Shown: in pieces, positions 48,612 through 60,649 of the stretch
Layout: every line of letters begins with the position of its first letter
Numbering within the stretch: position 1 is the first letter of the stretch
Source: Allacma fusca
Taxonomy: Eukaryota; Arthropoda; Collembola; Symphypleona; Sminthuridae
Reading direction: 5' to 3'
Assembly (NCBI GenBank): GCA_947179485.1
Contig: OX359245.1
Location: forward strand, 66,203,067-66,267,066
Length of the DNA: 64,000 bases
Notes under the pieces: generated by a model
The model's database searches: none
Told to the model about the DNA's origin: nothing
What the model saw: the letters and a program-made list of their open reading frames with translations, nothing else
Program-made: the position numbers and the translations under genes

Positions 48612-51035
48612 AACCATTTCTCTATTGTCAATTGACTTACATTTGGACATTTTGACCGAATAAGTATTCTGTAAAATAGGCGTAATCTAATTATGTTACA
48701 CATGTATGCGTAAACATTCCTACTAGCGCTGGTTTAAAAGTTAAATTATACACTTGTCACCGCAAGGACGGATCCTTTTGTCGCACTAACAGATTTTCAT
48801 GCTACATCCTACAAAAATTCATCTACTCTAGATCAAAAATTTCAAATTTCAAATAGTATTTAAGTTTTGGCGGGATATTCAAGAACACCATTTCCTCTTG
48901 ATATACACACACATTCTAATTGGTTCAGGAGTAGAAACCAGCCTCAACAGGGCTCGAGTTTAGTTATATTGCAAAGTAACATAAAATTGCACAGTTAATA
49001 CTACAAATCCGGTGTCTCACATCAACTACTAAACTTACGAAAGCTTTCATTAATAATAATTTTTTTCAATCAAACATGACGATAAACAATATTTTTGAGT
49101 AACTCAGTGTTGACAGAGAAACCGAACGACATCACAAATGATTTTCTAGACCTGTGATATGTAATAATATAAACTGAGTTTTAAGGTAAAGTTCATTGAA
49201 CATGTATATTCACTTTATGTATAATCAACATACTAGTTAGTTATCATATGCGGCAAAATTATTTTTATGTTAAATAATCAGTTTGAAACTCTCCCTAGCA
49301 CAAACTTAGGAAGTTGTTGAATTCCCAATCATATTTGTTGCTTCAACGGCTTTTTAGCTTTCCACTGAACATTGCTCTGCTGGCACTTCCAGCCAAAGGT
49401 GGGCAAAATAGTTTGCCTCGCCAATGTCCTAACTATATATTTAATACCCGATCCTGCTTACATATTGCCTACATTAATGTCGCTAAAAAATATACCGACA
49501 TATACGGAAGGATTATTCGCAAGCCTACCTAGATGCCTATTTTTTTTAAAGAAAACTATAGCCTACATATATGCCTGCATATTATTGAAAAACTCCACAG
49601 CCTACATTTACGCCTACATAGTTGTAGGCTACATTTGCGCCTATGAGTAATATGTAACAGTTTATGGGAAATCTATGCTGATATAGGAACGCCTGAGTTG
49701 TCTCTACACAAGGATTTCCCCTACATATGTCAAATTGGGGTTCTACCGGCGTTATACAATTTATTAATTCATCCCAAACTTAGGTATATATATTATACAT
49801 AATTAAAGTAGCTCCACTAACAATAAAGGAGTTATGTATAGTATGTATGATAGCGCCAGTATATAGATGTGTTTGTAGTTCCCCTCCGTCCTTGACATCA
49901 CCTGGGAAAACTTAAATGGGGAAACAAACATTATAACATTTATCACTGTTAGGTAACTTGCTGCAAGATTTTTGAAGTGTTATTTTCCTTAGAACATGTA
50001 CATAACCCTCAGGATAACTAATTTGAATACTTCGTGAATATTTAACAAATTTTTAACTTCTAACTGCACTTAGAAACAACATTCATTTCCTAGCTATTCA
50101 TCAATTTTAGTAACAAAGATAAGGAAGCACTATTTACACAGTGAAAAATGTCCACAGCATAGTAAGTACATCAACCTAACATATAAATGCATGTAAAATG
50201 TGCGCCTACATTTAACCTACATTTGTATGAATAAGTTATAAGGCCCAACACATTTTATAGGCAATGTACACAACAAGTTATCCTCCTATCCTATAATGCG
50301 TACAATTAACATGAGAATTTTTGCCCACCTTTGCTTCCAGCACAAGTGAGTTGTTCTAGAAATGATGGAGTGTGTTTATTTCTAGAATAAATGATTTATA
50401 CAGGATATTTTTCAAAGTAGCCGTTAACACTAGCTCTTTACCATCCGTGTCGTAAACATTAACTGTATTTCATTGCAAACTTTGTCCATTTGAGAAGTGA
50501 AAATCTTTGCTAATCCAGTTCTATTTTAAATTTTATAAAGTAAAATAACTCGACCCTAAGCTTCGCACCTATTTTCATGCCTTCATTTTAAATACTAAAA
50601 GTACAGTAAAAATAAAAGGTTGTCAAAAACAGCTTTGTTTTCGTTCGTAATTATTAAAATTACGCCTTAAAACTATTATGTACTAACCAAGCTTTTTGTA
50701 TGCTATACCATAAAACTGCATGATAACTATTGTCTGAAATATCGCCAGCTGATTTGAAGATATTTGCAATAATATCGTGGAGCCATTACATTGCTTTAAT
50801 GCAATGTATGTATTGTAATATGCATATTTCATATTTTGTGGTATCAATGGTCATAACTTTGTCTGATTCCTTTGATGAACAACATCATATGTATGCTTCT
50901 GTTTTATAAATTGGTGGCACTGTATATTCGTAGTTTGTAGCGGTACAGTAGAGTAGTACCTAGTGCTAAATTATTATTGACTGAGAAGTACCTGAAGGTT
51001 TAGATATTTTACATTCAGATTCAGGTATTCATCCA
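48612..51035. other. 3' flank of copy 6 and non-coding DNA
   Basis: 48612-49260 matches 62432-63140 after copy 7. GCCTACAT words recur at 49440-49650 and again near 50190-50230. No supported gene. Confidence 0.5.
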
Positions 51036-51897
51036 GATTGTACTCGGACCAGCTCAGTTCAAAACCGAAAATTCTGATTCGGTTTAGTTCAGTTTGATTC
51101 ATTATAAACAGAGTTCCGTTCAGCTGTTGAACTGAACTGAACAGTTCGATTCAGTATTTGAATAAAACTGAACCATATAATGCAAACTGCAGTTCAAACG
51201 GTTTGCAAACGGGACTCCTGCCTGGAAACGCCGCCACCAACGTACAATCTTATCTTTCAATCCCATATACTTTTATTTAACGAATAATGAACATTTGATT
51301 AGCTACTTTATTAGTATAAGTAATTTTTCTTTTAATAATTCTATGGGTCATTGCTGCGGCCGGAACAATCACGGGGTTAAAGAACTTGCATTTTATATTT
51401 TCTTTAAAATTTCAACAGCTAGATACTTTTGAGTTGGTTTGATTACAGAGCCAAAAAAAATTAAAATGGATACGAATCCTAAGGAAAATACAGACACTGA
51501 AGTCGTCCAAATCTGTGAAAGGAAGCAATGGATAACTAAACGTTGATTTTGAAAAAGGACCATTCCAGAGTACGCTACCATTATCAAGAACATATCATTT
51601 TTGTATTCTCCAGTTTACTGATTGCTATGGTCAATGCGATTAAAAATAGGTTAAGAGGAAGAAGAAATCAGTTTTTTCTCTACATGTGTACACCCGCAAT
51701 TATTATCACTTAGTATTTACCAAACACTGCGACTGAATTGTTTGATCCACCAATTCAGTTCAGTTCATAGTATAAAACTGAACTAAACTGTTTTTGCTTG
51801 AACTGAACCGAAACCGAATTTTCGTTTCAGCGCACTGCTCAAACTGGACTGCACTGCAAATTTTGAATCGAACTGAACTGTTCCGAAAAAAACCCAG
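51036..51897. mobile_element. Possible MITE with GAACTGAACTG/CAGTTCAGTTC words
   Basis: Left words CAGCTCAGTTCAAAACCG and right words CGAACTGAACTGTTCCGA form imperfect inverted ends, with many CAGTTCAG copies at 51050-51200 and 51750-51890 around an AT-rich core. No clear 8-base duplication was found. It resembles the word type of 30691-31601, but the terminal sequence differs. Confidence 0.5.
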
Positions 51898-52276
51898 TGT
51901 AAATTATTTTGCCCAACTACCTGGGTGGTCCAAATTATTTTTGGTCAAAAACCTGGGTAGCCCATATTCGTATTGCCCAACTACCTATGTAGCCTAAATT
52001 GTTTTTGCCCAACTACCTGGGTAACCCAATTATTTTTGCTGAACTACCTATGTAGCCAAAATTGTTTTTGCCCAACAACCTGGGTAGCCCAAAATCAAAT
52101 TGCCCAACTACCTGAGTAGCCAAAATTATTTTGCCCCACTACCTATGTAGCCTAATTTGTTTTTTCCCAACTACCTATGTAGCCTTATTTGTTTTTGCCC
52201 AACTACCTGGGTAGCCGAAATTATTTTGCCCAACTACCTATGTAGCCCAAATTATTTTGCCCAATTACCTATGTAC
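51898..52276. repeat. Minisatellite, 31-32 base unit, left block
   Basis: About twelve diverged copies of a unit with the core GCCCAACTACCTATGTAGCC followed by an AAATTATTTT-like spacer. It resumes at 53125-53320 after an insert containing a GIY-YIG coding region. The open frames reading through it encode repetitive sequence only. Confidence 0.9.
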
Positions 52277-53124
52277 TTATTATTATTATGGTTCTCAAAT
52301 TATTCCACTGCCACCTATGAAATCTTTTCGCCGGGCCCGAACTTAAAGCAAGTACTTGTCCGCGCATCAATTACCAAAACACCTTTACCAACAACACCAG
52401 GCACATTTCCGTGCAAAAGAGGTAAACGATGCGTCACCTGCAAACATACTTTGAAACTATCTACGGTGACAAACTTGAAGAGGACAATACATCTCAAACA
52501 AGAATTTACATGTGAATCAACGTCGTTGATATACGCTATTAAATGCAACAAATGTCCTGATGTAATATACATAGGGCAAACGGAAAGACATCTTGGGGAT
52601 AGATTTGCGGAACACAGGAGGGATGTGTTGAATAAACAGTATAAAAATGTTTCCCAACATTTTAATCTAACTGGACATAGCGTGGATGATATGCTAGTTA
52701 CTGGATTGAAGTACGCTTCAAGAGATGAAAAAGTCAGAATTGAACCCGAAAACCGAATGATCCATTTCTTCAATTCTAATGCATTACCTGGACTAAACAT
52801 CAAATTTACATATTAAGGAAACATCGAAACCTCAGGACGAAAGTTCGACGGGTGTGGCAATCCCGGGGTTATCTTAGCCAAAAATTTTTTAATTGCCTTA
52901 ACTAATTCATATTTTTAAAAAAATAGTTTATTATGATTATTTTAAATAATCGAAAAATCAATAATTTCAATTTTTCAATTTTTATTGATTGTAGTATGCA
53001 TTATATTGAATGTTACTACTAGTATATCATTTGCGTGACGAAGAGTAAAAGCTCGAAACGTTGCTGCGAATAAAATATAAGCCTTGTGTTAAAAAGTGAA
53101 CTTCTACCCTTATTTAATATATTA
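52277..53124 (+). mobile_element. 5'-truncated Penelope-like element fragment
   Basis: The insert splits the minisatellite and carries a GIY-YIG endonuclease frame plus about 300 bases of 3' sequence. ATTACCTATG occurs at both borders and could be a target duplication, but it is also part of the minisatellite unit, so this is ambiguous. No reverse transcriptase domain is present. The trailing GTGACGAAGAGTAAAAGCTC part is non-coding. Confidence 0.65.
52310..52816 (+). CDS. GIY-YIG endonuclease domain of a Penelope-like retroelement
   Basis: The element-derived part of the frame starts near 52310 (the upstream part of the frame is minisatellite). It shows a Cys-rich block (C-K-GKRCVTC), then FTCESTSLIYAIKCNKCPD, the nuclease signature VIYIGQTERHLGDRFAEHRRD with the catalytic-type Tyr, Arg and His, and further on a QHFN..GHS block and a Glu in RIEPENRMI. 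The frame ends in KFTY and stop. This matches the C-terminal endonuclease of Penelope-like elements. It is fused in frame to repeat sequence, has no reverse transcriptase and is probably not functional, although the nuclease domain itself is undamaged. Confidence 0.7.
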   Translation, partial: ATYEIFSPGPNLKQVLVRASITKTPLPTTPGTFPCKRGKRCVTCKHTLKLSTVTNLKRTIHLKQEFTCESTSLIYAIKCNKCPDVIYIGQTERHLGDRFAEHRRDVLNKQYKNVSQHFNLTGHSVDDMLVTGLKYASRDEKVRIEPENRMIHFFNSNALPGLNIKFTY

Positions 53125-53325
53125 CCTATGCAGCCTAATTTGTTTTTGCCCAACTACCTCGGTAGCCCAAATTATTTTGCCCAACTACCTATGTAGCCTA
53201 ATTTGTTTTTGCCCAACTACCTGGGTAGCTCAAATTGGTTTTGCTCAACTACCTGGGCAGCAAAATTTCGTATTTCCCAACTATCTTGGTCGCCAAAATT
53301 CGTATTGCCCAACTATCAGCTTGCT
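53125..53325. repeat. Minisatellite, 31-32 base unit, right block
   Basis: About six to seven units continue the array of 51898-52276 (core GCCCAACTACCTGGGTAGC). The last units are the most diverged. Confidence 0.88.
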
Positions 53326-54356
53326 GTGATTCTTATCTATATACATACATACCACTTTCTGCCAGTCTACTCGAAGCTGTTTTGGATAATAGCTAAATAA
53401 TATTTAACATAATATATGGCGATAATCTAAAATGGCTTAATATTGTACGCCCTATTGAGCTTCCAGTAGACTTCCCAAGTCATATTTCCTCTATTAAATC
53501 CAGAACAGAACGTCGTGTCTCTCAGTCTGTGTCGATATTCAAGCCTACAGCGAATGAGTGAATGCTCAACTCAAACATACATATGTGCCCTTGTTATGGA
53601 ACTCAATTCTATCTCCATGCATTACAATTCCAATCTGATTATTTTGTCAAATCGAAGCCGAAAGGTCACTATGCTCTATCAATCCAACTAAATGTACTTT
53701 CTAATTTTCTAGACCTTAAGAATTTGAGGAGTGGAGAATTTTGTGACTGAACTAAGTACTTATAAGTGTGGGATACCTATTATGGAAAATCAAATGGAAT
53801 TGAAAGTACTTATTGTATCACTTTTTATATTTACGTCAGTTAAATTCTCAAATACTGCATTGCTGAAGTTAATTGGTCACTATTTTTTAAATACACGCAT
53901 TAATATCGACATTTGGTCTTTGTATCCTCTAAAAATATCATTAGTTAATAAGGATTGATTTGTAGGAATCATGGATTTTAGTGACAATAGCACTTGAAAC
54001 GTGTTGCGCTCCTCCGAATACTCTTCATTTTTCCTATTTGAAATAATCACGGCGTCCATTGTCAGAGACTTCAGCTATATTTTTACGATACAACTGACTA
54101 AGCTTGTACAAATTATAATACAACTATAAAAAATTATATTTGAACAGCAAGTTGTGCTGAGCAAGATTTAATAACAATGGAATGTTGGTATTAAATTGAT
54201 AAAGCGATTAGCTAAATTCCACGTGTATAGCCAAATACTGAGTTTGGGAGAGAACCTTGGTAGCCTTCGGGACGTGTCTTGTTACGGGATCTACAGTCAT
54301 TTACGGTAGGTCTTTAGTGTCACAATTCTCAAGTACTTGCCCCTGTGAAGCACAGG
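53326..54356. other. Non-coding stretch
   Basis: No supported gene or repeat structure. The open frames at 53562 and 53731 show nothing recognisable. Confidence 0.5.
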
Positions 54357-56153
54357 TAGGGTTCCCAGACGTCCCGGAATGCCCGGGACAGTCCCGGAAT
54401 GCCCGGGACAGTCCCGGAATGACAGTCGTTGTCCCGTGTCCCGGAAGGGTGTATTCCGGGACACGTGAATGTCCCGGAAACGTCGAGCTCAAAAAGTTGT
54501 GAAAATTATTAGAGTTTTTAAGATAAAAATAAAATATTTCGTTGCAGAGGAGCTCGATTCAAACGGTAGCATCATATGCCATCTACATAAAACTAATAAA
54601 ATCATAAAATTGTGATTACAAGCGTAACAAAATTGCTTAAGCATCAGGTAATAATTAAAAAGGTCTAGGTTTTACAATTCTATATGCGAAGAGGCTGTCA
54701 ATTCAAAAAATTGGTTACGTCGAAATGGCAAAGATAACCAGACCCCTGCTAGGATTTTTGTGTGTAAAGCGACTTTCTCTGTGAAGTATGAAGAATTTGG
54801 GTATGTTAAATCTCACATGTAAAGTTCCTAAAAACCTAGAGAAAACAGGTGCTGAAACTTAAAAAGTTAAGATTTTTTTAAACTGAAAAATCTGGAGACG
54901 ATTAAAACTTCAACATATTTGGTGTTATAGTGCAAACAATGCGACCGTAAATTATGGTCGCCAAAATTGTGTTTTAGAAATTCCAGGAAGAAAATCCGTC
55001 AATTGTTGCTGCTAATTGCAAATATCACATTATACACAACGCTGTATAAATGCATGCAATAAATTATCAATGGATGTTGAAGGCTTTAGTTTTAAAGGTT
55101 TTTAGCGAATCTAGCTCGTCTGCGCAGAGACTGGACTCTTTAAAACAGTTATATGAATTTGTGGATGTGGCTTTCCTAACTTCCAGCACTGGACATATTC
55201 CTTTCTAATAGGTCAGCTTTGAAGTCATATTTTCTTTTGAAGGAACAAAGTGACTGCCTTGCTGTTAATCGCAAGGTTGTATGTCATACCAGCAATGAAG
55301 TTGCTGCGAAAGTAGAATGCCTAACCGAATGTTACCTATATATTGTGCACATTATTGTACAATAAATGAATTTGCCCATTTTAATGTTAAAGTGGAGTGT
55401 AATAATTGTACTTCTACGGAAGTTTACGCCATAATGAACTCTCTTCTGGAAAGTCCTGTAAACCGATACGATAAATTTTACGGAAGTAGCGCTAATGCAA
55501 TTCTGAAAAATTTACCCCCGCAACAAAACAAAAGCGCTTTGAACAGGAAGGTTTGGATTTTTTTGAAATCACTGCAGACCTATTTAAGCAGACATTTTGA
55601 TTTCAGTGATATTAATTTTTTTGAAAATGGAACTATTAAATTTGAAATCAGAGGAATTCTTAGTATCTATGGCTTATTTACTAAATATTTACGTTTCACT
55701 CGACGAAATTAAACGAGGACCAACTGTACAATGAATTTTGCTTAATTCGCCAACTTTGAGTTTTTTATTGTGATCGGTGATTGTGAGATCGGTCGGTGCA
55801 AAGTGGGCTGAGTTTTTAAGATAGATCATTGTCTGAATTATTCAAGCTTGTAACGTTCGTGCTATTAATTCCTGTTAGCAACGATTTTGCAGAAAGCTAT
55901 TTCAGCCTAATGAAGAAAGTTTGGACAGCTGAGAGAAACGTAATGTCAACAAAACTTGTGAAGGCAGAACTTCAAGACAGGCTTAATGTGCCCTTTTCGT
56001 GTTGTGAATTGGTTTCTTGTTTGAACAAACCGGAAAACAAAATGTTATTAGATGCCAAAAAGGCTGGAAAATACAATTAGGAATCGTGTATACGTAAACA
56101 AAATTGAAAATTATTTTGTCCCGGAATGACGTTTCAATAAAGTGGGAACCCTA
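54357..56153 (+). mobile_element. hAT transposon remnant, 1.8 kb
   Basis: Inverted ends TAGGGTTCCCA and TGGGAACCCTA are flanked by perfect 8-base duplications AGCACAGG (54349-54356 and 56154-56161). The left end contains three tandem copies of a CCCGGAATGCCCGGGACAGT-like unit. The interior carries a decayed transposase. A truncated relative lies at 24713-25308. Confidence 0.92.
54900..56080 (+). pseudogene. Decayed hAT transposase
   Basis: Across stops and frame changes, hAT blocks can be read: NCKYHIIHNA (about 55014), LKVFSESSSSAQRLDSLKQL with a following YEFVDV (about 55096-55170), then an open stretch 55317-55710 and, in another frame, the C-terminal dimerisation block SYFSLMKKVWTAERN...TKLVKAELQDRLNV (about 55893-55988). 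The N-terminal BED-type zinc finger region is not visible. At least four stops occur before 55310. The protein cannot be active. Confidence 0.8.
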
Positions 56154-56161
56154 AGCACAGG

Positions 56162-57321
56162 GCTTTTACTAGTTAACTTTTAATAACCACAACAATAGAC
56201 CGCCTATGTAGCTAACCGGTCAGTGAGAGTAACTAAAGTAATATGAGAGTAATTCACTTAGCTTAACTTTAACAAGAAAATAACATGTACATACATACTC
56301 ATATCCTCAATTTCTCACACAGGTATTGTGCTACTGTTCTTGAAAAAGATTTGAAGCTACAACTGTTTTCATGAGTAGTGATTATAACAATTCAGAAAAA
56401 TACTTGCAAGAAAAATACTGCACCTGAAGTACCTGACTCCTTCGCCGGGTACTCCAGTAAATCATTTTATATGGAGCATGTGGGTATTATTTATTCTTGT
56501 ACTGGTACTTGGCCAACTCTACCAAGAATGTTTACTTGCTTGAGAAAACATATGGCGGTTGCAATATTGTTTACCATATTGAATTTTATGCAGTAAATTT
56601 AAAAGAAATTTTAAAAGGTACTTCATTAGAGAGGTGTTTGAAACTTTCCAAGTACTTAATTATTAACAAAACTTGCAAATAAAATTTTTTTTCGCTAATG
56701 TACACATCTAAATAATAGAGGATAACCAAAAGATATGTACTTTGTTTGTTTTTTTCCAGAATGTAAGGCCATTAAATGGATACACTAAAACTAAATGTTG
56801 AGTCACAAAAACTCGATACCTACTTAACGTTCACACGTATTCCAAGGTTGGGTTCTAACGTAAATACGGGCAGTTCAATATTTACCTGTATATTAACCTT
56901 CATTTCAAATCTTTTTTCAATAAAGTGGATGCAATTGTATCTTAATTACGCGGAAAACATTTACCTAATACAATTTTTTTAGATGAATAATATACGGCAT
57001 ACCGGAATTTTCGAAATAGTGGGGGGGCAACACTTTTTAATCAGCTTTAATTACTTTGCAAGTGGCCACATACAAAAGTATGTGTACTTATACATATAAA
57101 AATACCCAATATTTTGCGTTAGCTAGCTCATGTAAAAGCATGTAAATCTACCAATTTGTAAAAACATATTTTTGTTTTAAAAGAAAACGCATTCACAAAA
57201 GATACCAGCACAATCTCATATGTATATTAGAAACTTTCTCTTATAAACACTAAATACTAGCTATATTTTATGGCTTTCAAATAGAGATAACAAAGAATCG
57301 TGGCAGTGTAGTTCTGGGAAT
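56162..57321 (+). repeat. Distal 5' flank of unit 7
   Basis: 56370-57310 matches 44930-45815 upstream of copy 6 (for example the GTGGCCACATACAAA and AGTGGGGGG blocks). The 56160-56370 part resembles 42170-42220. No gene is supported. Confidence 0.65.
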
Positions 57322-58539
57322 CAGAGCTGCGCTCAAGTATTTCAAGTCATGGTCAAGTTCGGGTCATGGTCAAGTAAAATATAATGGATACTTGAACATT
57401 CAAGGCATGGTCAAGTTATTTATTCTCCTTGACCCTGAGATTTGAAATCAAGTAGTTATCATGGTCAAGGCAAAAAATTCTACTTGAGAGTCAAGTCATG
57501 TTCATGGTCAAGTAAAAATGTATAAATCCTTGACCATGAACCATTAATAATTATTTCAAGTACTTATTCAAGTAACGAAACGTTACGCATATCGAAGTTG
57601 TGGCACTATATATTTCAATAGGTTTTCTTTCATAATGTTATCGTTACTCCGAGACTCCGTATCCATACATGTTCTTCTAAACTACATATTTTTGGGTTAC
57701 GATTCAATATCTCTAGATATTTGAAAGCCATAGCTGTAATAGTGAACGAAAGAAAACGAATATAAAAACTTTGGAGCAGCACCTATGAAAGCAACAATGT
57801 TCAATGTTCGATTGTTGTATAAAATAAACGCGTTGTTAATCAATCAAGTTACTTAAATCCAAGTACTCTTTTCATTCTAAACAATTTAACATCTGTAAAA
57901 CGTTAAACACTACCACATAAGCCAGTTTGTTTCATTAACAGGGTGGACGCTGAACTGTAGATATTTTCAGTGAAGCACAACCCAAACTTGAATGTTAGCG
58001 TAAGTAATTATTATTAACAGGAAAATTCAATGGGAAATGATTTACTTACTTCTAAAAGACTGTTTACCTTACAATTAGCAGAGACTATTCGTAGTTTCTC
58101 GTGATTGAAGGTTGCCTAAAACTAAAACACAAGACATTAAAATATCCAACTGAAGCAGCAACTCAAAATTTACTTGGAGAAGCTTGACAATTGTGAATAA
58201 TATTGTTATTTGCTAAGTTTTAACCATAAATGGTGTACTTGGTGTATTTTAAGTGTGAATACTATTTTTCTATTTCTATTTTTTTAAAAATTTGACAGTT
58301 CAAGTCAAGTTCAAGTTCGGATCATGGTCAAGTCATGGTCAAGTCAAGAGTTGTCCCTGCTATACTTGACCAGGTTCAAGTTACGCGGAAAGTACTTGAA
58401 TACTTGACCCTGAATTTTCAAGTAATTGTCTGACCATGAACCGTCAAGTTCAAGACCGTCTGAAAAACCTACTTGACTGTCAGGGTCAAGTCAAGTTCAG
58501 GGTCAAGTTTGGGATTTACTTGACTTGAGCGCAGCTCTG
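57322..58539. mobile_element. hAT-type MITE with TCAAGTCATGGTCAAG words
   Basis: Inverted ends CAGAGCTGCGCTCAAGT and ACTTGAGCGCAGCTCTG are flanked by perfect 8-base duplications CTGGGAAT (57314-57321 and 58540-58547). The paralogous flank at 45816-45823 has a single CTGGGAAT and no insert. Some 200-250 bases at each end are dense arrays of TCAAGT, GGTCAAG and CATGGTC words. The middle (57570-58290) is AT-rich with no supported gene. Confidence 0.92.
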
Positions 58540-59013
58540 CTGGGAATGGTTTGGTTTGTTTTTTGAAATTTGTTCTGGTCAGGTCCTAGCGTATGATCAT
58601 TCCAGAGATTTTGTTCCACAATTTTGGTCCAAAAAACGTTCTCTGGTAGCTTCACTGGTTTAGAAGAGCATGAACGGTTCCATGTGTTGGACCTGACTAA
58701 TTTAACCAAATTCTCTAATTCCTTGATGAGCCTCGCTGCGTGGAATTCCTAAGTTACTATTGAAATTGTCATGTCCCACAACTGTCATTACTCAGTTATT
58801 GTAGTTACCTAGATGAACCCGTCTCCACGAGTAAAGTTTGCAGTTTTGACAGTAAAAAGTCAGGAAAATGTTAATTTGATTCTTCACAAGTGGGAGATAC
58901 AGTATAATAGCCTATCCCTCCATGTCGTTTTTTGGTAGGGACAATGTCACAATGTCCCTTATACCGGAGTGCCTCAAAATAAATTCATTCTTATTAAACA
59001 ATATTAATTATAT

Positions 59014-60500
59014 GTGAATAAGTTATTTGAGAAGATAATTCACTCTAGACTAACGTATCTATATGAAAGGCAAATTGATGATCACCAACATGGGTTCCGT
59101 AAGCAACGCTCTTGCTTCACTGCAGTGTTTTCATTTTTACACATGATTTGTCTGTACTTACTCCTACTTTTGTATTGGCAGTTTTTATAGATATACGCAA
59201 AGCTTTTAATTCCGTATCCCGAGTTATATTACTCCAGAAGCTTCATTGAGTTTACAATTGTGACCCTAGTCTACTTCATGTAATATCTAACTATCTTTGT
59301 AACCGTGAGTTTAAAATACATGTAAATGGGACCCTCTCAAAAACGTTCAGTGATACAAATGGCGTACCTCAAGGTTCAGTGTTAGGCCCACTGCTCTTTA
59401 ATATGTTTTTCTCAGATATCAGCTCAGCAATTAGCACTGATTATGTGGCCTATGCTGATGACATTGTTTTATACCTACATGGAACGCTTTTTCAGAAACT
59501 ATTTAAAAGCATGCAAAACATAGTTAGTAATTTAAACACCTGGATGACAAAAAACAACTTGGTCATAAGCACCAGCAAAACTAAATATGTTGTGTTTCAC
59601 AAAGAATGTAACCATGATGTTCAGGAAAAATTATACATAAACGGTGAACAAATTGAACGTGTGTTCTCTTTTAAATACTTAGGCGTGATTCTGGATGACA
59701 AACTTAACTTTAACCTACATGCGGACTATATTCTAAAGAAGGTCTCAGTATCTATGGGTGCTCTTTTGCGTGTCCGACGGTACTTGACAATTGATGTAAA
59801 AAGACTTTTAGTTAATGCCTATGTTTTATCTCACGTTGATTATTGTCTATTAGCCTGGTCTTCGGTGTGCTCCTCAAAAATAGAACTTATTCAGATGCGA
59901 CTAAATAAGTTTCTTCTAAATTTTTACTTGAATCGTAAAACATCTGCTTATTGTATACCATTATCTGACCTCCACGAGCATTTTAATATTTATTCTATAA
60001 CTGAAAGAATTCTTTATTATAGTGCTAAATTTGTTTTTAAAGCCATTCACTTTGGTCATCGCATTATGTAAATCAATGGCGTTTTCTTATGTAAATCCCT
60101 CCCAAATAAAATTCCGTTCAGCTACGACAATAACATTATGCCATCCTATTGTTAAGAATAAGGTGGGTGAGAAAAATATAATGTATAAATGTGTCTCCCT
60201 ATGGAATAGCTTACCTGGCTGTCTACGGATGCGGAATATTAACACTAGCGCCTTTCTTAAATCTTTGTCTCAATTTATTTCAACTAAAAGACTTGATAAT
60301 GGCGTGATGTAAAGTGTGTAAAATATCTTGTAAACTCACAACCATCCATGTAATCTTTTCGGTACCTTTCCTTATGACCAATTTTCTTCACAATTGATTG
60401 TTTTGTCTCAAACTTTGTACCTCACTTGTTTAGTGTCCCGGGTAAAAACCAATACTTGTATTGACTCTGCAAGCACTTTAAATGCAATAAATAATAATCA
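59014..60500 (+). mobile_element. 5'-truncated LINE (Jockey/CR1-like), upstream of copy 7
   Basis: The insert interrupts a flank that is continuous at 46721-46740 before copy 6. TAATTATA occurs at both junctions, as a target duplication. The 5' end lacks the endonuclease and N-terminal reverse transcriptase. The 3' end is an AATAAATAATAATCA-like tail rather than pure A. Its sense is the same as that of the array. It ends only 140 bases before the TATA-type box of copy 7. Confidence 0.85.
59050..60312 (+). pseudogene. LINE reverse transcriptase remnant
   Basis: Before 59360 the blocks HQHGFRKQRSC and DIRKAFNSVSRVILLQKLH can be read across frame changes and a stop. From 59361 a long frame gives NGVPQGSVLGPLLFNMF, the active-site block YADDIVLY (about 59448), FKYLGVILDDKLNF and the C-terminal SHVDYCLLAWSS region. 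Near 60055 the frame shifts, and the rest (NIMYKCVSLWNSLP) continues to 60312. The catalytic palm motif is kept, but missing 5' parts and frameshifts make it inactive. The layout suits Jockey or CR1-type LINEs; which one is uncertain. Confidence 0.85.
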
Positions 60501-60641
60501 TAATTATAATATATAAACATATTCATATCTACAAATCTTAATCAGAAACTCAAATAGGAACGTCTTCAGCATCATTTGCACAACCATAAGGTGTAAATAA
60601 AGGGATATTCCTCTGAGAGTACAGTATATGCGTAAGAGAAG

Positions 60642-60649
60642 TATATAAA
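60642..60649 (+). promoter_or_regulatory. TATA-type box of copy 7 (TATATAAA)
   Basis: It lies 320 bases before the expected start position, in the block GAAGTATATAAAGGCCATGAA shared with copies 4 and 6. It is presumed to be the core promoter. Confidence 0.5.

Noticed and set aside
49440-49660. GCCTACAT repeats as a possible CRISPR-like or minisatellite array
   Set aside because: Spacing is irregular, units are short and diverged, and the surroundings are eukaryotic; at best a weak word repeat.
52315-52803. 162-codon open frame on the minus strand
   Set aside because: It is the antisense shadow of the GIY-YIG coding frame, whose conserved motifs read on the plus strand.
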